A stretch of 64,000 bases of DNA from Paramecium octaurelia (taxonomy: Eukaryota > Ciliophora > Oligohymenophorea > Peniculida > Parameciidae). The notes beneath the pieces were generated by a model, which was not told the DNA's origin, ran no database searches, and was given only the letters and a program-made list of their open reading frames with translations. Below are positions 59,242 through 64,000 of the stretch, piece by piece. The stretch is taken from assembly GCA_905182995.1 (NCBI GenBank), contig CAJJDP010000035.1, forward strand, positions 510,681 through 574,680. Reading direction: 5' to 3'. The translations under genes and the position numbers were made by a program. The first letter of the stretch is position 1, and each line of letters starts with the position of its first letter.

Positions 59242-60538
59242 ATGCAATTTTTGGTAAAATCTTCAGGAAGAGTGGGATTCTTCGGATTTGCTACAGCAAC
59301 TGCTACTCACAAGGACATTGCAGGAAAGAATTTCTTAAAATTCCAAAGCAAATATGCAGAATATGTCACATAATTCAATCAAAAGCTGTAAGAACATAAT
59401 CTTTAATCATATAGTGAAGCTATTGAGAAAGAAAATAAAGCACCAAATGTTGCACCTTAAGGTAAAGCATTCGAGCATCCATACAATAATCCACACAATC
59501 CAGTGAACTTCAGTGGTGTAAGTGTTCAATATTATTTCGTAGATTAAATCATCTGAATTGTTTTACAACTTCATTGGACCAGAATAAGTCTCTCCACATT
59601 ATGAAAATTTCCTTGTTGCAAGAAAATATCTTCTTCTCACTTATGGAGGATTGATTGTTATCGGATTTGCAGCAGGCACAACAAATCTTCATTGGATTGC
59701 TAAATCATCCTTCTTGCCATTCTTATTTTGGATGCAAATCATGTACTTCTACTTGGAGGGTCGTAAATCATTTATGAAACCATTGCTTGCCAGATTTTAC
59801 AGAAGAGTAGCTGGAAATGAATGTTTCTAATTAGACCAATATTATCACGAGAATATGTAACTCAAAATTAGAACACTCCTTGAAGCAGCCAAAGGATAGA
59901 TTGAATATGGATAACTACACAAGGAATTCAGAGATGTTAAAGCAGAATTAATTAACACTGTAAAATATTATAAATAATCTTTAGTTTCTAATGAATGAAT
60001 AATTAAATCTCCAGAGACACGTTGCTGAGAGATCTCACAATATTCTTAAGTCAGTTTAATAAGCAGAATAAGTAATATTATTTAGAGATAATAAATTAGA
60101 TTAATTAAAATAGATTATTATAAGAAATTATTGAAGCTGCTTAAAAGTCCTTGGAAACTAATTTGAAGAATAACCTTCCAGAAATCTAAAAGGCATTATT
60201 TAAGTCCGCTCTCAAAGGTTTAGCATAAGGAAAAATGACTTATGAAAATGATCCTTTGATTGAGATGATTCTTAAAACAATTAAAGAACATGTCAGTAAA
60301 ATATAAAATCTATCTCCTGCTGAGTAAAATTTTGATTAAGACTTTCTAGATAGAAGAAGTTGATTTCACTTAGCAAAGATTAATTAGCAGCAATCTAAGC
60401 AAATGACAAAAAGTAAACAATATGATAGATTAATATATTAGAGCAAAAGAAGATTTCTTGAGAGCTGAACCTAAGATCGATTAAACCTTAAAAAACTATG
60501 AAAATGTGAAGAGATAAATTGCTTCATGGGGACAATGA
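59242..60538 (+). CDS. Mitochondrial inner-membrane protein, ATP synthase subunit b-like, 387 aa
   Basis: Five introns (25, 25, 28, 26 and 29 nt) leave 388 codons. The N-terminus MQFLVKSSGRVGFFGFATAT looks like a mitochondrial presequence. Two close hydrophobic segments at about residues 125-165 (YLLLTYGGLIVIGFAAGT; FLPFLFWMQIMYFYL) are followed by a long, highly charged alpha-helical tail (LLEAAKGQIEYGQLHKEF; NILKSVQQAEQ). This is the layout of F-type ATP synthase subunit b, and ciliate ATP synthases have large divergent versions. The match is structural, not by conserved motif, so another ciliate-specific complex subunit is possible. Confidence 0.5.
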
Positions 60539-61841
60539 AGGTGAGTATTTATTCATGATATCCAGAATAAATTATAATATTATTTAAAACTTTATTTAAA
60601 AAAGGATGCTAGTCGTCTGCCTCAAATTTTTTTAAAACATTATCGTCTTTGCTTTTTTACATATGGAATTTTAATATTATTTTATGTTATCAAATATAAG
60701 AAATACGATGTGAACTTATGTAATGAATATTTTAATAATATGTTGAATGTCTAATTTTACTGTTTAGATTTAAGAGAGGAAATATTCTATTGTTCTATGT
60801 ATTATTCATTTGTCATAATTAATTTTGACATAATGATAATGAATTCATTACAGCCAACAATGATTGCACCTATTATGAATTTTAAAAGAATCAAAATCAT
60901 TTAATTATTGAGATTTTCTACAGAATATCAGTAATTAATTTTGTAAAATATGAAAATATAAATGTGTTTGTTAAAATAAAGTTATTATATTTTAAAGCAG
61001 GATAATAGGAGAGATATTGATTTTAAAAGGTTGCAGCATCACCATCATAAACTAAATGGTTTATTAACAAAAATTATTTTGTATTTATTCCATTAATCCA
61101 AACAAGAAAGGGTAAACATTTATTCATTGCTTTTTAATAACTACAACAATTATTTATCTCAATTAATGTCTAAAATACCATAGACTTATATAAAACAAGA
61201 AAAATAATAAATTAGTAATTATAATTTTTAGAATTAGAACTACTGATTTTTATCATCTATTTCTATATTTTATGGACAGAATACTACCAAATAAGTTATA
61301 AATTATATAAAGAATCAAAAATTAATATTTTGATTTACTAAGTAGGTAATTATGAAATGAGAGTTTGAAATTATCTTCTAAAGTAACACTAAAGAAGAAG
61401 TTGCTGCAAAATATTAAAAATATCAAAAATGAGGGAATTTAAATCGCTGAAGTGTTAGTAAAGGGATATAATAATTACTCCAATAAGTTGAGGAATTGAA
61501 AATAGAGAAAAATATCTATTCATTAAATGATTTATAAAATATATACGAATTATTGAGGAAAAACTTAATAGCACCTAATAAATTTATATTTGAACCATGC
61601 ATTTTCTATATTAGATTGAAAATTGGGGGGATAACCAAAATGTGAAGTCTTGAATCCTATGAATTGGAAATCAAAAGGCTTTATTGAAATATAGTTATTC
61701 AAATTTGATACTATTAAATATTATTAAGAGTGAATTTACATACATTCTTTGAATCTGTATTTCACTTTATATTTAAATATAATAATGTAATCTGCCAATA
61801 CTTAAACATATGCTTTAAAAAATATTTTTCGTGATATAAAG
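60539..61841. other. 1.3-kb gene-poor stretch with a degraded ORF
   Basis: Very AT-rich. Near 61360-61500 a plus-strand frame reads FEIIFQSNTKEEVAAKYQKY and, after a TGA, continues IQIAEVLVKGYNNYSNKLRN in another frame; this may be a small gene with an unplaced intron or a decayed one. Nothing else supports a feature. Confidence 0.4.
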
Positions 61842-62219
61842 ATGAGATCCAGAGGAACATCTATGGAGAAATTTCAAGAAAACAATAATGCTTAATTGTT
61901 GTTTACAAACTAGAGATTACGCACACAATTTGCAATCAGTAAATAAGCCAGCGAGGAAAATATTGCTATAATGAATAGAAAATAAAATAAAAAGCCAACA
62001 TTAAAAATAACTACTCGCATTTACAATAATTATTTACTTAATGGTGGTAGACCAAACAAAAAGTAATCCCTTCCCATACTTCAGATATCACCAAAACCCT
62101 TGCCATTATTTTTAATACCAAACAGTAAATCCTCCTCACAAAAGGCTTGTACCACAAGAACATGTTCTTAAGCTGATATTAAGAAATTTTAATTCAAAAC
62201 ACTATTTAATGATATATGA
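61842..62219 (+). CDS. Small basic hypothetical protein, 125 aa
   Basis: Intronless, 126 codons, start MRSRGTSMEKFQENNNAQ. Rich in Lys, Asn, Gln, Ser and Pro (KKQSLPILQISPKPLPLFLI) with a short Cys-x3-x-Cys-like CTTRTC near the end. No known domain. Probably disordered and basic, possibly nucleic-acid binding. Confidence 0.55.
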
Positions 62220-62625
62220 TAAATAATTTTTATTTATAACACAATGTCTTCATTACAATAATACACCTCCAAACACATATAAAATACTACTGTAAGTGGT
62301 GCTGAACTCACACTTTCAACAGCATAGCAAAGATTTCTTACTTATAAGAAAATTATCTAATTTTTGATGAGGACTAATTAGATAATAAAATTCTTAATTA
62401 ACTTTTTAAATCATGACATTTGAAAAAAGAGGAAAAAATTTTGAAGATAAATCTAGCTGATAACTTAGCTTATAAATTATTCAGCTAATAGTTCTGAGTT
62501 GTGAGCTAAAATTAATAAAATTATTAGAGAAGCATTATAGCAAAAATAATGAAATGGCTGTCAATAAAAGTTGAGAACCAAAGATTTGAAAAAAGCAAAA
62601 AAGTTTTTAGGGAAGGAATAATAAG

Positions 62626-62976
62626 ATGAAAATGATTGGAAAGGATTTTGGATTATTAAAATAAAATGGAAAAATTCTTAGTTTACAACTAAATTTTTCT
62701 AAAAAAGCAATAAATGTTGAAGAATTAGAGGAATATAATTCATAGATTGAGCCTTACTTTATTGGAAGAAAAATTGTAGAAAAAGAAGATATTTGCATTC
62801 TTTGTTAGGGAGGATCTAAATTAAAATCCTATAAAAAGAGTGGAGATAGCAAACTTATCATTTAATTAATGAAAAAATTTTTGTAGATTAATGATATTAA
62901 TAAGTATTTTAGATCAAGGAATGAGAGGTCGATTAAGGAAACATTATTCAACTTAATTTCCCATTCTTGCAGTTGA
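62626..62976 (+). CDS. Possible small protein, 116 aa
   Basis: Open from ATG at 62626 (MKMIGKDFGLLKQNGKILSL) to TGA at 62974-62976. It reads like protein (VEKEDICILCQGGSKLKSYK; KETLFNLISHSCS) with a Cys-x2-Cys that could be half a zinc site. Frames before and after also have coding-like patches, so this may be one exon of a longer gene or part of a decayed one. Confidence 0.4.
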
Positions 62977-63692
62977 GCTTAGAATTTCCTAAAATAATGA
63001 AATACAGATATTCTTGATGTTCATTGTTATTAATATTTAATCTTTTGCAGCCCTAATAAGAGCATTGTGTTTTTATTGAAAATAATTAAATATTGAAGTT
63101 ATTAACATAAAAATTAAAAATATCACCTATGTAATTCCAAAAATGAAATAAAAAGTTTGATTTTTACTACTGCATCAAATTACTTTACCAATAGGCCAGA
63201 ATAATAGAAATCCTAAAGGAATAAATTATTTATAAGAGTGGAAAGGTAGTTTTTATTCAGTTTTTGATTGTTATAAAAAAAATGCTTTCCATATTAAAAT
63301 GGTTAGTTGTATGAAATAAAGTTGGAAAGCAATCATATTATTAATAAGAATTTAAAAATATTCTTCTTTATTTTATTAAATTAATTTAGAACTAAGAATT
63401 AAAGATTCAAAAAACTGTTATTATAATTAAAATTTAATAAATATGTGTTTTTTGTTTCTAATTGAATATAATTTTTTTGGTTTTCTAGAATTTAAACATA
63501 TTTGCAAACAAAGACAAAAATAATAGAATAGTATATTCGGATTAAAGAAATATCAAAGGGAAATGAGAAACAGAAGTGAAGGTTTATTTTTGGTAAGTAT
63601 TTTATGCGGTATCTATTAATAAGTCAAAAAGAATGATAAGAGTTAAATACTATTCTTGATATAGTATTTATTGTTTCAAATTTCAATTTCAG
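62977..63692. other. Gene-poor stretch
   Basis: AT-rich, with many TGA and long A/T runs. A possible first exon (MRNRSEGLFL, 63563) of the gene at the right edge may lie here. Confidence 0.35.
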
Positions 63693-64000
63693 CAAGCTCA
63701 GTTAATGTTTAATCAGTACAAGAGAATTTTAAAAACCCTGGATAAATATATTGAAAACAATATTCTTGCTTAGTTAGGTAAGACGAGAGATTTGAAATGA
63801 AAGAGAGATAAAAATGTATGAAGCTCATATTTGGAATATTTTCAAAAATGAATTTCAGAATGATCATGTAAAAAAAAGAAAGGAATTCTTAAGAGAGAAT
63901 AGAACATTAAAAATTGCATGTAATACTTCAAATCAGCCAACTGAGAAATAATCTACTGAAGTGAATAATTTGAGGATTCTTCTACGTCTCTATCTTCAAT
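63693..64000 (+). CDS. Partial gene at right edge, helical protein
   Basis: After a CAG acceptor at 63692 a coding frame reads QAQLMFNQYKRILKTLDKYI, and with a 28-nt intron ending in GAG joins IKMYEAHIWNIFKNEFQNDH and VKKRKEFLRE, open to the window end. The YKRIL with later FKNEF is faintly like the LYR-motif small mitochondrial proteins, but this is a guess. The true start and the 3' end are not determined. Confidence 0.4.

Overview
This window looks like macronuclear DNA of a Paramecium-type ciliate. The sequence is strongly AT-rich. TAA and TAG occur in-frame throughout conserved proteins and must mean glutamine; only TGA ends genes. Introns are tiny (19-35 nt) and usually start with GTA. 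Because of this code most genes are longer than standard-code ORFs suggest. I rebuilt gene models by reading TAA/TAG as Gln and removing short GT...AG introns. Nearly all spliced lengths then come out as whole codons, which supports the models.

Layout: 1-2.3 kb, three plus-strand genes (one partial, two coiled-coil). 2.3-6 kb: mitoribosomal bS18m, LSM7, the NatB catalytic subunit NAA20 and a DHHC palmitoyltransferase. 6.5-9.4 kb: a protein kinase and a two-TM membrane protein. 9.7-15.4 kb, minus strand: DCAF7, a cytosolic 5'-nucleotidase III, a small possible PP1 binder, a Tim23-type channel protein, CFAP20 and ALG14. 15.5-22 kb: a 1,585-residue TmcB-like PAS membrane protein behind a coiled-coil gene. 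23.2-29.5 kb: ATG5, a large membrane protein and an SRP68-like gene. 29.5-36.6 kb: three small putatively lipid-anchored proteins around a P4-ATPase flippase, then an unknown gene and SUMO. 37.6-43 kb: an ePHD zinc-finger protein, bL28m and several small unknowns. 43-49 kb: a secreted protein with a possible beta/gamma-crystallin C-terminus, V-ATPase subunit G, a mitochondrial carrier and CNOT10. 49.5-55 kb: unknown, Kelch, coiled-coil and Cys-rich secreted genes. 55.7-60.5 kb: a kinase, a pseudokinase and a mitochondrial membrane protein resembling ATP synthase subunit b. 60.5-64 kb is gene-poor.

The genes are mostly unrelated housekeeping functions and not a pathway cluster. The striking features are architectural. 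Three divergent gene pairs have start codons only 12-16 bp apart and a fourth pair appears to overlap. Two same-strand pairs overlap in the ATGA manner, and convergent genes end 3-12 bp apart. Many introns, several fixed by conserved protein sequence, end in AAG or GAG rather than TAG. I saw no rRNA, tRNA, CRISPR, transposon, virus-like element or telomere repeat.
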